A stretch of DNA of 64,000 nucleotides from Chloroflexota bacterium (GTDB taxonomy: Bacteria; Chloroflexota; Dehalococcoidia; Tepidiformales; Tepidiformaceae): contig JAPPAK010000001.1 of NCBI GenBank assembly GCA_026705605.1, positions 806,001-870,000 on the forward strand, given 5' to 3'. Below are positions 19,110-27,185 of this stretch, one piece after another (position 1 is the first letter of the stretch; each line of letters opens with the position of its first letter). Under the pieces are notes generated by a model. The model searched no databases and was not told the DNA's origin. It worked only from the letters and a program-made list of their open reading frames with translations. The position numbers and the translations under genes were made by a program.

Positions 19110-19181
19110 TGCGGGGCCTCCTTGTCGCGCCGGTCGCAGTCGTGCGCGCGGTAGCCTAGCACGCGGGTCCAGGCGACAGGA

Positions 19182-20030
19182 TCAGCGCGACACGACCCGC
19201 TGCAGCCAGGGCGCGAGGCCCCGTGGCGAGAGCGTGAACACGATCAGGAAGAACACGGCCGATGTCACGACGATCGCCGGGCCGGCGGCCACGTCTCCAT
19301 GGTAGGAGGCGTACAGGCCGATGATGACCGACAGCACGCCGAAGACTGCGCCCACAATCATGATCAGGGGCACCCGGCGTACCACCAGCGCGGCCGTCGC
19401 CGCCGTGGCCACGAGCATCGCCATTACCAGCGCCACCCCCACCAGCCGGAAGGCCGCCACTGCCGCCAGCGCCACCAGCACCATCAGGCCCGTCTGTACG
19501 AGCGCCACCGGTATGCCCGCCGCCGCCGCCATCGTGGGGTCGTACGCCACGAACAGCATCTCCCGGTAGAAGATGATCATCATCACGACGACCACGATCG
19601 AGAGCACGGCCATCACGATGATGTCTTCGGTGGGAACGGTCAGGATGTTCCCCACCAGGAACGAGGTCAGATCAAGCGTGTAGTTCCGCGTGCGGCTGAT
19701 CAGCAGGATCCCGAACGCGAAGAGGGCCGCGAACAGGATGCCGATGGCCGTGTCCTCGCGTAGCCGTGCGCGCGTCAGGAACGAGACCCCCACCGCTGTC
19801 GCCCCGGCTGCACCCGCCGCCCCAAGGCTGATGGCGATCGAACCGCCCCCCGCCAGGAACGCGATCGCCGCCCCCGCCAGCGAGGTGTGCGCCACGGCGT
19901 CCGTCAGGAACGCCAGCCCCCTGATGACGACGAACGCGCCGACGACGGAGGAGGCCAGCGCCACCAGCGCTCCGGCCAGCAGCGCCCGCTGCATGAACTC
20001 GAACTGCCAGGGGTCGGTAAGCCAGTCCAT
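19182..20030 (-). CDS. Metal (Zn/Mn/Fe) ABC transporter permease
   Basis: This 282-residue ABC-3 family permease has about eight hydrophobic segments. Family signatures are ALLAGALVALASSVVGAFVV, the loop with AHTSLAGAAIAF (the conserved AHxxLAG) and DPTMAAAAGIP. It imports a divalent metal delivered by the lipoprotein encoded upstream, powered by the ATPase at 20038-20877. The three genes are ordered binding protein, ATPase, permease on the minus strand with gaps of 6-7 nt. Metal specificity (zinc versus manganese) cannot be fixed from the permease. Confidence 0.9.
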   Translation of the reverse strand: MDWLTDPWQFEFMQRALLAGALVALASSVVGAFVVIRGLAFLTDAVAHTSLAGAAIAFLAGGGSIAISLGAAGAAGATAVGVSFLTRARLREDTAIGILFAALFAFGILLISRTRNYTLDLTSFLVGNILTVPTEDIIVMAVLSIVVVVMMIIFYREMLFVAYDPTMAAAAGIPVALVQTGLMVLVALAAVAAFRLVGVALVMAMLVATAATAALVVRRVPLIMIVGAVFGVLSVIIGLYASYHGDVAAGPAIVVTSAVFFLIVFTLSPRGLAPWLQRVVSR

Positions 20031-20037
20031 GTCCGCC

Positions 20038-20877
20038 CTACACCCGGGGGAAGTCGTCGTGGCTGTGCCGGGCGTGCTCGCGGCCTCCGCGGGCGTCTGC
20101 GTGCTCGTGGGGGTCGTGGAATGCCAGGGCCGGCCTGCTGCCTTCCTCCCCCATCACGAGTGCATGTCCGTCGAACGCCCGGTTCAGCATCTCCTCCGTG
20201 ATCGTCGTCGAGGGTGGTCCGTAGGTGACGACATGGCGGTTCAGGAACAGCGTCAGGTCGCAGCAGGCGGCGGCGCAGCCGATGTCGTGCGTGCAGAACA
20301 CGATGCTCCTGCCGTCGGCGGCCAGCTCCCCCAGCAGGTCGATCATCTCCTGCTCGGAGCGCGCGTCGAGCCCGGCGGTCGGCTCATCCAGCAGGAAGAG
20401 ATCGGGATTCCTCACCAGCGCCCGCGCGCAGAGCACGCGGCGCTGCTGCCCCCCGCTCAGTTCGCCCGCCTGACGGTCGGCGAGGTGGTCGACGGAGAGC
20501 CGCTTGAGCGCCGCCATGATGCGGTCCTTCTCATCCGACCCGCGCAGGAAGCGGTCCAGCCCGAACGCCTTCCGGTAGAGGCCCATCGCCACGACTTCCC
20601 GCACCGTCACGGGGAAGTTCCAGTCGATGTCCTCCGCCTGCGGCATGTAGCCGATCTGACGTCGCGCATCCCGTGGCGCCCCCCCGAGGACGCACACGTC
20701 GCCCTCCCAGGGCTCGATCAAGCCGACCAGCGTCTTGATCAGCGTGCTCTTGCCCGAGCCGTTCGGCCCCAGCAATCCCATTACCTTGCCCTGCGGCAGC
20801 GAGAACGACACGTCCTCGATTGCCCGGTGCCCCCGGTAGCCCGTCGTCAGGCTCTTGACCTCGATGGCGGGAACCAC
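20038..20877 (-). CDS. Metal ABC transporter ATP-binding protein
   Basis: The 279-residue ABC ATPase has Walker A GPNGSGKST, the Q-loop in IGYMPQAEDIDWNFPVTV, signature LSGGQQRRV, Walker B LFLLDEPTAGLD and the H-loop CTHDIG. The IDWNFPV stretch is typical of manganese/zinc/iron importers. The C-terminus ends in a short His/Asp-rich tail (HDPHEHADARGGREHARHSH), beyond the usual length, which could sense or buffer metal. It lies directly between the permease and binding-protein genes. Confidence 0.92.
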   Translation of the reverse strand: MVPAIEVKSLTTGYRGHRAIEDVSFSLPQGKVMGLLGPNGSGKSTLIKTLVGLIEPWEGDVCVLGGAPRDARRQIGYMPQAEDIDWNFPVTVREVVAMGLYRKAFGLDRFLRGSDEKDRIMAALKRLSVDHLADRQAGELSGGQQRRVLCARALVRNPDLFLLDEPTAGLDARSEQEMIDLLGELAADGRSIVFCTHDIGCAAACCDLTLFLNRHVVTYGPPSTTITEEMLNRAFDGHALVMGEEGSRPALAFHDPHEHADARGGREHARHSHDDFPRV

Positions 20878-20883
20878 CTCGCG

Positions 20884-22281
20884 CTACTCCGCGATGCCGT
20901 TGGCGATGGCACGAAGGAACTCAACATAGGTTGGGTACTCCTCAGCCAGGGCCCCGGAAGGAATCGTGCGGACGGTCGTGCCCGTGTCGCGGGCGATCTG
21001 CTCGATCACACGCGCACTGAACTGCGGTTCGCTGAAGATATAGGGTATCCCCAGTTCCTCGATACTCTCCACCAGCTCCGAGATTGCCGATGCGCTCGGC
21101 TCCTCTTCCGGACCTTCCACCACGAAGCCCAGGATCGTCAGCCCGTAGCGGTCCGCGAAGTAGCCGTAGGCGTCGTGGAAGGTGACCAGGTAGCGGCGCT
21201 CCTCGGGGAGTCCGGCAAGCTGTTCGCGGATCTCGTCGTCGAGCTCCCGCAGCTCCGCGATGTAGGCGTCCGCCCGCTCGCGATAGTAGTCCGCTCCATC
21301 CGGGTCGAGGCGTGACAGCTCGTCCCGGATTGCCTCGACGGCCTCGATCGTGAGGTCGATGTCCATCCAGAAGTGCGGGTCGAATTCGCCATGGGCGTGC
21401 CCATGGTGGCCGTGCTCGTCCTCGTGCTCGTCCTCGTGCTCGTCCTCGTGCTCGTCCTCGTGTTCGTGCTCGTCTTCGTGCTCGTGCTCGTCCTCGTGCT
21501 CGTCCTCGTGTTCGTGCTCGTCTTCGTGCTCGTGCTCGTCCTCGTGCTCGTCCTCGTGTTCGTGCTCGTCTTCGTGCTCGTGCTCGTCCTCGTGCTCGTC
21601 CTCGTGTTCGTGCTCGTCTTCGTGCTCGTGCTCGTCTTCGTGCTCGTGCTCGTCTTCGTGCTCGTCTTCGTGCTCGTGCTCGTCTTCGTGCTCGTGCTCG
21701 TCTTCGTGCTCGTCTTCGTGCTCGTGCTCGTCTTCGTGCTCGTGCTCGTCTTCGTGCTCGTCTTCGTGCTCGTGCTCGTCTTCGTGCTCGTGCTCGTCTT
21801 CGTGCTCGTGCTCGTCTTCGTGTTCGTGCTCGTCTTCGTGCTCGTCTTCGTGCTCGTGCTCGTCTTCGTGCCCGTGCTCGTCTTCGTGCGCCAGACCCTC
21901 AGGGAAGGGGCGCAGGTCCATGTCGTGCGTCAGCTCCAGCACGGAGCCCTCGGCGCTGTCCGCCAGGTCCTCTTCGATTACGCTCAGCTCCGCACCCACG
22001 ATCACGACCAGGTCCGCCTCGGTTGCCTTGCGGATGTCACTGGGTGCAAGCGCGAACGTGTGCACGTCCGCCCCTGCGGGGACGATGCTCTCAACGGAGA
22101 CTCGGTCGCCTCCCACCTGCTCAACGAGGTCCTTGACGATGGTCGTCGAGGTCACGGCCGAGAGGGTTGCGCCCTCGCCTTCTCCCCCCTCGTCATCCCC
22201 GCAGGCGACGGCAATGAACGCCGCTCCCACGAGCAGTCCGGCGAGTGCGAGGCGAAGCCCCTTCAGAAACGGCAATTCCAT
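20884..22281 (-). CDS. Metal ABC transporter substrate-binding lipoprotein with giant His/Asp/Glu tract
   Basis: 465 residues. An N-terminal lipoprotein signal ends at Cys27 (FIAVAC). Cluster A-I domain motifs are TTIVKDLVEQVGGDRV, a first metal ligand in GADVHTF (His74), a second in DPHFWMD (about His303) and a third in VTFHDAYGYFADRYG (about His369). Between them, residues 132-297 consist almost only of Glu, Asp and His, in EDEH/EDEHEH units. ZnuA-type proteins do carry a His-rich loop here, but usually of about 15-60 residues. The ATG at 22281 follows GGGAGAAACCG; a start ten codons earlier would spoil the signal peptide. Confidence 0.9.
   Translation of the reverse strand: MELPFLKGLRLALAGLLVGAAFIAVACGDDEGGEGEGATLSAVTSTTIVKDLVEQVGGDRVSVESIVPAGADVHTFALAPSDIRKATEADLVVIVGAELSVIEEDLADSAEGSVLELTHDMDLRPFPEGLAHEDEHGHEDEHEHEDEHEDEHEHEDEHEHEDEHEHEDEHEHEDEHEDEHEHEDEHEHEDEHEDEHEHEDEHEHEDEHEDEHEHEDEHEHEDEHEHEDEHEDEHEHEDEHEHEDEHEDEHEHEDEHEHEDEHEDEHEHEDEHEHEDEHEDEHEDEHEDEHGHHGHAHGEFDPHFWMDIDLTIEAVEAIRDELSRLDPDGADYYRERADAYIAELRELDDEIREQLAGLPEERRYLVTFHDAYGYFADRYGLTILGFVVEGPEEEPSASAISELVESIEELGIPYIFSEPQFSARVIEQIARDTGTTVRTIPSGALAEEYPTYVEFLRAIANGIAE
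21391..21888 (-). repeat. 48-bp tandem repeat encoding a 16-residue acidic/His unit
   Basis: The Glu/Asp/His tract is built from a 48-bp (16-codon) tandem unit. The marker TGTTCG on the plus strand recurs at 21461, 21509, 21557 and 21605, exactly 48 apart. In the second part, the tandem EDEH-EDEH junction recurs at about 21651, 21699 and 21747. The two sub-arrays differ by a synonymous change (plus-strand GTCCTC versus GTCTTC, codon GAG versus GAA). This points to separate rounds of unit expansion. Frame is kept throughout. Confidence 0.9.
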
Positions 22282-22321
22282 CGGTTTCTCCCTCTTGAGC
22301 CAGGGTCGCATTGCGACCCCG

Positions 22322-22340
22322 TATCATTGGATCAGTGATA
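22322..22340. promoter_or_regulatory. Candidate Fur-family operator (inverted repeat)
   Basis: TATCATTG-GAT-CAGTGATA: two 8-nt arms, inverted with 7 of 8 pairs matching, around a 3-nt centre. It lies in the 147-nt divergent gap between the metal importer and the Fur-family regulator, and covers the -10 and most of the spacer of the importer promoter. Repression of the importer by the adjacent regulator is a direct inference. Confidence 0.65.
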
Positions 22341-22351
22341 TGTAGTGTCAA
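22323..22351 (-). promoter_or_regulatory. Promoter of the metal importer operon
   Basis: On the minus strand, a perfect -35 TTGACA (plus coordinates 22346-22351), a 17-nt spacer and -10 AATGAT (22323-22328). The operator palindrome overlaps it. The leader to the ATG at 22281 is about 35 nt and carries a ribosome binding site, unlike the divergent regulator. Confidence 0.65.
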
Positions 22352-22391
22352 GAAAAAACCAAGCGCGAGCAGCAATCTTTCACCGCGTTCG

Positions 22392-22421
22392 TTGACACGC
22401 TCTCTCGGCCATCCCTACGAT
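22392..22421 (+). promoter_or_regulatory. Promoter of the Fur-family regulator, leaderless
   Basis: -35 TTGACA (22392-22397), an 18-nt spacer and -10 TACGAT (22416-22421), followed after 7 nt by the GTG start at 22429. Transcription is expected to begin at the start codon. No ribosome binding site is present. Confidence 0.6.
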
Positions 22422-22428
22422 CGGCGCC

Positions 22429-22842
22429 GTGACCAGCATCCCCACCGGCCGCCTCGAGGACACGGGCTATCGCCTGACCGCTCCCAGGCGCGCCGTCATC
22501 GACGCCCTCGCGCGCACCGACCGCCCCTTCACCATTGAGGAGCTGAGCGAACAACTCCCCAACATCGGGCGGGCGACCGTCTTTCGCACCATCAAGCTCC
22601 TCCACGAGCTTGATATCGTCTGCCGCGTTCCCCTCGAGGACGGCCGCATCCGCTACGAACGCTCCCACAGCGGCCGCCACCACCACCACCTGATCTGCAG
22701 CGAGTGCGGCTCGGTAACCGAGTTTGTCGACCCTGCCCTCGACGAAGCCATCGAGCAGAACGCGGAGAATGCCCGCTTCGAACTCGATAGCCATAACGCC
22801 GAGCTCTACGGCCGCTGCGCGACCTGCCGGCGCCTCCCCTGA
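22429..22842 (+). CDS. Fur-family metalloregulator (Zur/Mur/Fur type)
   Basis: 137 residues. The winged helix (GYRLTAPRRAVIDAL, FTIEELSEQLPNIGRATVFR, TIKLLHELDIVCRV) is followed by the dimer/metal domain with HSGRHHHHLICSECGSVTEF and a C-terminal CATCRRLP. Two CxxC pairs (ICSEC and CATC) form the structural zinc site, and the four-His run supplies the sensory site. Divergent placement next to a Zn/Mn importer, with a palindromic operator between them, makes a zinc- or manganese-responsive repressor likely. It is shorter at the N-terminus than E. coli Fur but complete. Confidence 0.88.
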   Translation: MTSIPTGRLEDTGYRLTAPRRAVIDALARTDRPFTIEELSEQLPNIGRATVFRTIKLLHELDIVCRVPLEDGRIRYERSHSGRHHHHLICSECGSVTEFVDPALDEAIEQNAENARFELDSHNAELYGRCATCRRLP

Positions 22843-22883
22843 CTCTCTCACCCTCGATCCGGTCCCCCTGCTACCATCCCGCG

Positions 22884-25313
22884 ATGCTTGGCCCCTACCG
22901 CGTGCTCGATCTCTCCGACGAGCGTGGCCTGCTCTGTGGCTACATCCTCGCGGACCTTGGCGCCGAGGTGATCCTGGTCGAGCCCCCCGGCGGCTCGCCT
23001 GCCCGCAAGGCCCCACCTCTCCTCGACGGCGCCCCCGAGGGTGAACAATCGCTCTACTGGGCCGCCTACGCCCGCAACCGGCGCAGCATGGAGCTCGACC
23101 TCGACTCCCCCGAAGGCCAGGCGGAGCTGCGCCGCCTTGCCGCCTCTGCCGATGTCCTGATCGAATCCGACGCCCCGGGCGCAATGGCCGGTCGCGGGCT
23201 CGGCTACGACGACCTCGCCGGGGTCAATCCGGGGCTCGTCTACGTGTCCATCACCCCGTTCGGCCAGGATGGCCCGAAGGCGAACTACCTCGCGACGGAC
23301 CTCGTCGTCGCCGCCGCTTCGGGAACCATGCACATCGCCGGCTATCCCGATGCCGCACCCGTCCGCGTCACCGCTCCCCAGGCCTGGCACCACGGGTCCG
23401 GCGAGGCCGCCGGCGCGGCCCTCATCGCCCTCGCCGAACGGGCCCAATCCGGTCGCGGCCAGCACGTGGATGTCTCCGCCCAGCAGGCGTTGAACCTCGG
23501 GGCCTTCGGCCAGCTCGTGAATGTCACCGCCGGCGCGCCCGAGACGGTGCGCGTGGCCGGCGGCGCCATCGTCGGGCCGGTCACCCTCAGGCTGATCTGG
23601 GAGGCGAAGGACGGCTACGTCTCCCTTACCTTCTTCTTCGGCAGTGCTGTCGGGCCCTTCACGCGGCGCCTTATGGAGTGGGTCTGCGAAGAGGGCGGCT
23701 GCGACGAAGCGACCCGCGATAAGGACTGGATCGCCTACGCGGCGCTGCTGCAGCAGGGGAAGGAGCCCTACTCGGAGTTCGAGCGCATCATCGGCGTCGT
23801 CGAAGCGTTCCTCCGGACGAAGACCAAGGCCGAGCTGATGATGGAGGCCCAGAGCCGCCGGCTGCTCATCCTGCCCGTCGCGACCGTGCCCGAGGTGCTC
23901 GAGAACCCCCAGCTGGAGGCGCGCGGCTACTGGCGCCCTCTACCCGTGGCTGGTCGCGAGGCGCGCCACCCCGGTTCCTCGGTCCGCCTCTCCGCCTGGT
24001 CCCGTCCCGACGATCGGCCCGCCCCGCGTTCCGGCGCCCACACCGCGGAAGTGCTCGCAGAGCCCGTCCGCCCCGTGCCTCCCGCGCCTGCCGATCCACC
24101 CCCGACCACCCTCCCCCTTGAGGGGCTGAAGATCCTCGACTTCATGTGGGTGATGGCAGGTCCCGCCGCCACCCGCGTGCTCGCCGACTACGGCGCCACC
24201 GTCATCCGCGTGGAGACGCCGTCGCGTCCCGGCGCCGGACGCAGCATGGCGCCCTTCCGTGGCGGGCAATTCGCCCCCCAAAACTCGCTCTTCTTCGACA
24301 ACATGAACGCGGGCAAACTCGGCCTCGCCCTCAACCTTGGCTGCGAAGAGGGCCGCCAGATTGCCCGCGACCTCGTGAAGTGGGCCGATATCGTCGCGGA
24401 GTCCTTCGCCCCCAGGGCCTTCCGCGGTTGGGGCCTCGATTACGACTCCCTGCGCCAGATCAAACCCGACCTGATCATGGTGAGCAGCTGTCTCTTCGGG
24501 CAGGACGGCCCCCTCTCCGATGTTTCCGGCTTCGGCACGATGGGCGCTGCCGTCTCCACCTTCATCGACCTCACCGGCTACCCCGACCGCTCCCCCGCCG
24601 GGCCCTTCAGCGCCTACACCGACACCATCGCTCCACGCTTCCTCCTCGCGGGCCTCCTCGCCGCCCTCGATCACCGGCGCCGCACGGGTGAGGGCCAGTA
24701 CATCGACCACTCCCAGGTCGAGAGTTCCGTCCAGTTCGTCAGCCCCTACCTGCTCGACTACCAGCTGAACGGCCGTGCTCTGACCCGGATGGGCAACCGC
24801 GATCCCGACATGGCCCCCCACGGCGTCTACCCGTCCCGTGGCGACGACGACTGGGTCGCGATCGCCGTCCGCGACGACGCGGACTGGCTGCGCCTCTGCG
24901 CCGTCACCGGGCGCCCCGACCTCGCCGGCGATGGTCGCCTGGCGACGCTCGCCGGACGCCTTGCCGCGCAAGACGAGCTCGATGGCGCCATCTCCGCCTG
25001 GACGGCAGAGCGCCTTCCCGCCGAGGCCGAGGCCACCCTTCAGGCCGGGGGCGTCCCCGCCCACGCCGTCATCCGCGCCAGCAACGCTGTCGACGACCCG
25101 CAGCTCACCCACCGCGGCCACATCGTTCGCGTCTCCCACTCCCTTCATGGCGAGTCGGTCGTCGAGGGCTCCCGCTTCCGCCTCTCCCGCACCCCCGCTC
25201 GCATCGGCCAGCCGCCGGCCGTCGGCGAGCACACCGAGCAGATCCTCAAGGAGATTCTCGGCTACGACGACGAGCACATCGCCGACCTCGCCGCTGCGGG
25301 CGCCTTCGACTAG
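22884..25313 (+). CDS. Double-length CaiB/BaiF (family III) CoA-transferase
   Basis: 809 residues comprise two family III CoA-transferase halves joined by a Pro-rich linker (about 385-415). Half one has YRVLDLSDERGLLCGYILAD, LDLDSPEGQAELRRL and NYLATDLVVAAASGTM, where the Asp sits at the catalytic aspartate position. Half two repeats the fold (LKILDFMWVMAGPAATRVLADYG broken here into its family elements, YPDRSPAGPFSAYTDT), but at the equivalent site reads VSGFGTMGAA with Gly in place of Asp. Only the first half is predicted to form the aspartyl-CoA intermediate. A TACCAT 6 nt before the ATG implies a leaderless start. Substrate unknown. Confidence 0.88.
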   Translation: MLGPYRVLDLSDERGLLCGYILADLGAEVILVEPPGGSPARKAPPLLDGAPEGEQSLYWAAYARNRRSMELDLDSPEGQAELRRLAASADVLIESDAPGAMAGRGLGYDDLAGVNPGLVYVSITPFGQDGPKANYLATDLVVAAASGTMHIAGYPDAAPVRVTAPQAWHHGSGEAAGAALIALAERAQSGRGQHVDVSAQQALNLGAFGQLVNVTAGAPETVRVAGGAIVGPVTLRLIWEAKDGYVSLTFFFGSAVGPFTRRLMEWVCEEGGCDEATRDKDWIAYAALLQQGKEPYSEFERIIGVVEAFLRTKTKAELMMEAQSRRLLILPVATVPEVLENPQLEARGYWRPLPVAGREARHPGSSVRLSAWSRPDDRPAPRSGAHTAEVLAEPVRPVPPAPADPPPTTLPLEGLKILDFMWVMAGPAATRVLADYGATVIRVETPSRPGAGRSMAPFRGGQFAPQNSLFFDNMNAGKLGLALNLGCEEGRQIARDLVKWADIVAESFAPRAFRGWGLDYDSLRQIKPDLIMVSSCLFGQDGPLSDVSGFGTMGAAVSTFIDLTGYPDRSPAGPFSAYTDTIAPRFLLAGLLAALDHRRRTGEGQYIDHSQVESSVQFVSPYLLDYQLNGRALTRMGNRDPDMAPHGVYPSRGDDDWVAIAVRDDADWLRLCAVTGRPDLAGDGRLATLAGRLAAQDELDGAISAWTAERLPAEAEATLQAGGVPAHAVIRASNAVDDPQLTHRGHIVRVSHSLHGESVVEGSRFRLSRTPARIGQPPAVGEHTEQILKEILGYDDEHIADLAAAGAFD

Positions 25314-25360
25314 AACAGCAGACGTTCGCCCCTCTCCCGGCCCGCCGCTACGCTAGCTCC

Positions 25361-26572
25361 ATGGCTCGCCGCCGGCGCCGCAGGCAGGAGATCCCCGAGG
25401 AAGACCGCTTCCACACCGTCCGCATCGAGCGGATCGTCGCGGGTGGCCGGGGACTCGCCCGCCTCCCGGACGGCAAGGCGCTCATGGCCGCCTTTGCCGC
25501 GCCGGGAGAGCTCGTCGAGGTCGAGGTCGAGCGCATCCACAAGGACTACGTCGAAGGCGTCGTCACCAACGTGCTCGAGCCCTCCCGCAGCCGCGTGGAG
25601 CCGGAGTGTCGACTCTTCGGCGACTGTGGCGGCTGCCAGCTCCAGCACCTCGAGTACCCCGCCCAGCTCGCGGCCAAGGAGGGCGTCGTGCGCGAACAGC
25701 TCGCCCGCATCGGCGGCCTCCCCGATGTCACCGTGAATCCCGTCGTTGGCGCCGACGACCCCTGGGGTTACCGCAACCACATGCGCTTCTCCGCCGGCCG
25801 GAAGTTCGGTGACGCGGGCTTCATCCACCGGCGCGGACGGGGCCTGCTCAAGGTCACGAAGTGCCCCATCGCCGACCCCTGGGTGAACGCCGTCCTCCCG
25901 CGCCTCCAGGGGCACGCGCGGGGCCTCCACCAGATCCAGCTCCGGCGCAACGCCGCCACCGGCAGCACCCTGGTTACCCCCGCCCTGGAAGTGCTTCCCG
26001 ACGAGAGCGGCCAGGAGCACTACGTCGAGGAGCTCGCCGGGCGCCGCTTCCGCGTGAGCGCGTCCTCGTTCTTCCAGGTCAACAGCGCCCAGGCCGAGAA
26101 ACTCGTGCAGCTCGTCGCCTCCGAGCTTCCGAAACAGGGTCGCCTGCTCATCGATGCCTATGCGGGCGTCGGCACCTTCGCGGCCATCTTCGCCGGGCGC
26201 TTCGAGCGCATCATCGCCATCGAGGAGTCGCCCTCCGCCCTCCGCGACGCCGAGGTCAACCTCGACGGCATCGAGAATGTCGAGTTCCGGCGCGCCAAGG
26301 TGGAGGAGCTTCTGCCGGAACTCGCCGAGGAGCCCGACGTCGTCCTCCTCGACCCGCCCCGGGTTGGCTGCGCCCCGGAGGTGTTGGAAGCCCTCGTCGG
26401 GTTCGCGCCTCCCACCATCGTCTACGTCTCCTGCAACCCCACCACCCTCGCCCGCGACCTGCGACGCCTCACTGATGCGGGCTACCGGCTCGAGGGCGTC
26501 ACCCCCATCGACATGTTCCCGCAGACCGCCCATATCGAGTGCGTCTCCCGCCTGACGCGGCCCGCTGGCTAG
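25361..26572 (+). CDS. RNA (uracil-C5)-methyltransferase, RumA/TrmA family
   Basis: 403 residues. An N-terminal TRAM domain (about 15-75) precedes an iron-sulfur cluster site with Cys83, Cys89 and Cys92 (ECRLFGDCGGCQ) and a fourth Cys in VTKCPIADP. The SAM-binding methyltransferase has DAYAGVGTFA and LLDPPRVGC, and the catalytic cysteine is in VSCNPTTLARDL. Family role: m5U formation in 23S rRNA (RlmD/RlmC class) or tRNA. The start has eight consecutive basic residues and a TACGCT box 6 nt upstream with no ribosome binding site. Exact rRNA position cannot be assigned. Confidence 0.9.
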   Translation: MARRRRRRQEIPEEDRFHTVRIERIVAGGRGLARLPDGKALMAAFAAPGELVEVEVERIHKDYVEGVVTNVLEPSRSRVEPECRLFGDCGGCQLQHLEYPAQLAAKEGVVREQLARIGGLPDVTVNPVVGADDPWGYRNHMRFSAGRKFGDAGFIHRRGRGLLKVTKCPIADPWVNAVLPRLQGHARGLHQIQLRRNAATGSTLVTPALEVLPDESGQEHYVEELAGRRFRVSASSFFQVNSAQAEKLVQLVASELPKQGRLLIDAYAGVGTFAAIFAGRFERIIAIEESPSALRDAEVNLDGIENVEFRRAKVEELLPELAEEPDVVLLDPPRVGCAPEVLEALVGFAPPTIVYVSCNPTTLARDLRRLTDAGYRLEGVTPIDMFPQTAHIECVSRLTRPAG

Positions 26573-26573
26573 C

Positions 26574-27185
26574 GTGGCCGGTCCCGTCGTCCTCGCCTCC
26601 GCCTCGCCCCGCCGCCGCGAGCTGCTGCAGGCGCTCCTCGACGAGGCTACCGTCGAGCCCGCGGATATCGACGAGCGCACCACCGATGACCCCCGCGCCG
26701 ATGCTCGGCGCCTCGCCCGCGAGAAGGCCTCCGCCGTCGCCCGCCGCCATCCCGGAGCCGTCGTCATCGGCGCCGACACCATCGTTCACGATGGCGAGCG
26801 CGCCTACGGCAAGCCCGGGGCCGCTGAGACCGCGACGGCCATGCTGCGGGCGTTGCGCGGCAAGACGCACCTTGTCGTGACCGGCATCGCTGTCGTCTCC
26901 GCCAGCGGCGCCGCGAGCGAGGTCAGCGCCTCCAGGGTCACGCTCGCTGACCTCGACGACGAAACGATCGCCACCTACGTCGCCAGCGGGCGTCCCCTCG
27001 ACAAGGCCGGCGCCTACGCTATCCAGGACGAGGACGTGCCCACCGTGACCGCGCTGGATGGGTGCTACTGCTCGGTCATGGGGCTGCCGCTCTGGCGCCT
27101 GCGCGCGCTGCTCGCGACCGCAGGCGTCGTGGCGGGCGAACCCCACCACGCCTTGCCCCGCTGCGAGGGTTGCCCCGAGCGCTAG
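26574..27185 (+). CDS. maf: Maf-family nucleoside triphosphate pyrophosphatase
   Basis: The 203-residue house-cleaning NTP pyrophosphatase shows the N-terminal VVLASASPRRRELL, DERTTDDP, VVIGADTIV, KTHLVVTGIAV and DKAGAYAIQDE motifs of Maf. It hydrolyses non-canonical dTTP/UTP/CTP-type nucleotides and is linked to septum arrest in Bacillus. A C-terminal extension HHALPRCEGCPER adds a CxxC pair that is unusual for Maf. The GTG start is one base after the methyltransferase stop, so the two are coupled. The stop overlaps the convergent CoA-ligase gene by 4 nt. Confidence 0.9.
   Translation: MAGPVVLASASPRRRELLQALLDEATVEPADIDERTTDDPRADARRLAREKASAVARRHPGAVVIGADTIVHDGERAYGKPGAAETATAMLRALRGKTHLVVTGIAVVSASGAASEVSASRVTLADLDDETIATYVASGRPLDKAGAYAIQDEDVPTVTALDGCYCSVMGLPLWRLRALLATAGVVAGEPHHALPRCEGCPER

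Noticed and set aside
21391-21888. Tandem repeats as a CRISPR array
   Set aside because: The units are contiguous, without spacers, and keep a coding frame.
21350-22345. Plus-strand frames giving Ser-Cys and Val-Leu repeats across the lipoprotein gene
   Set aside because: They arise only from reading the 48-bp repeat backwards; the minus frame has a lipoprotein signal and the metal-binding fold.
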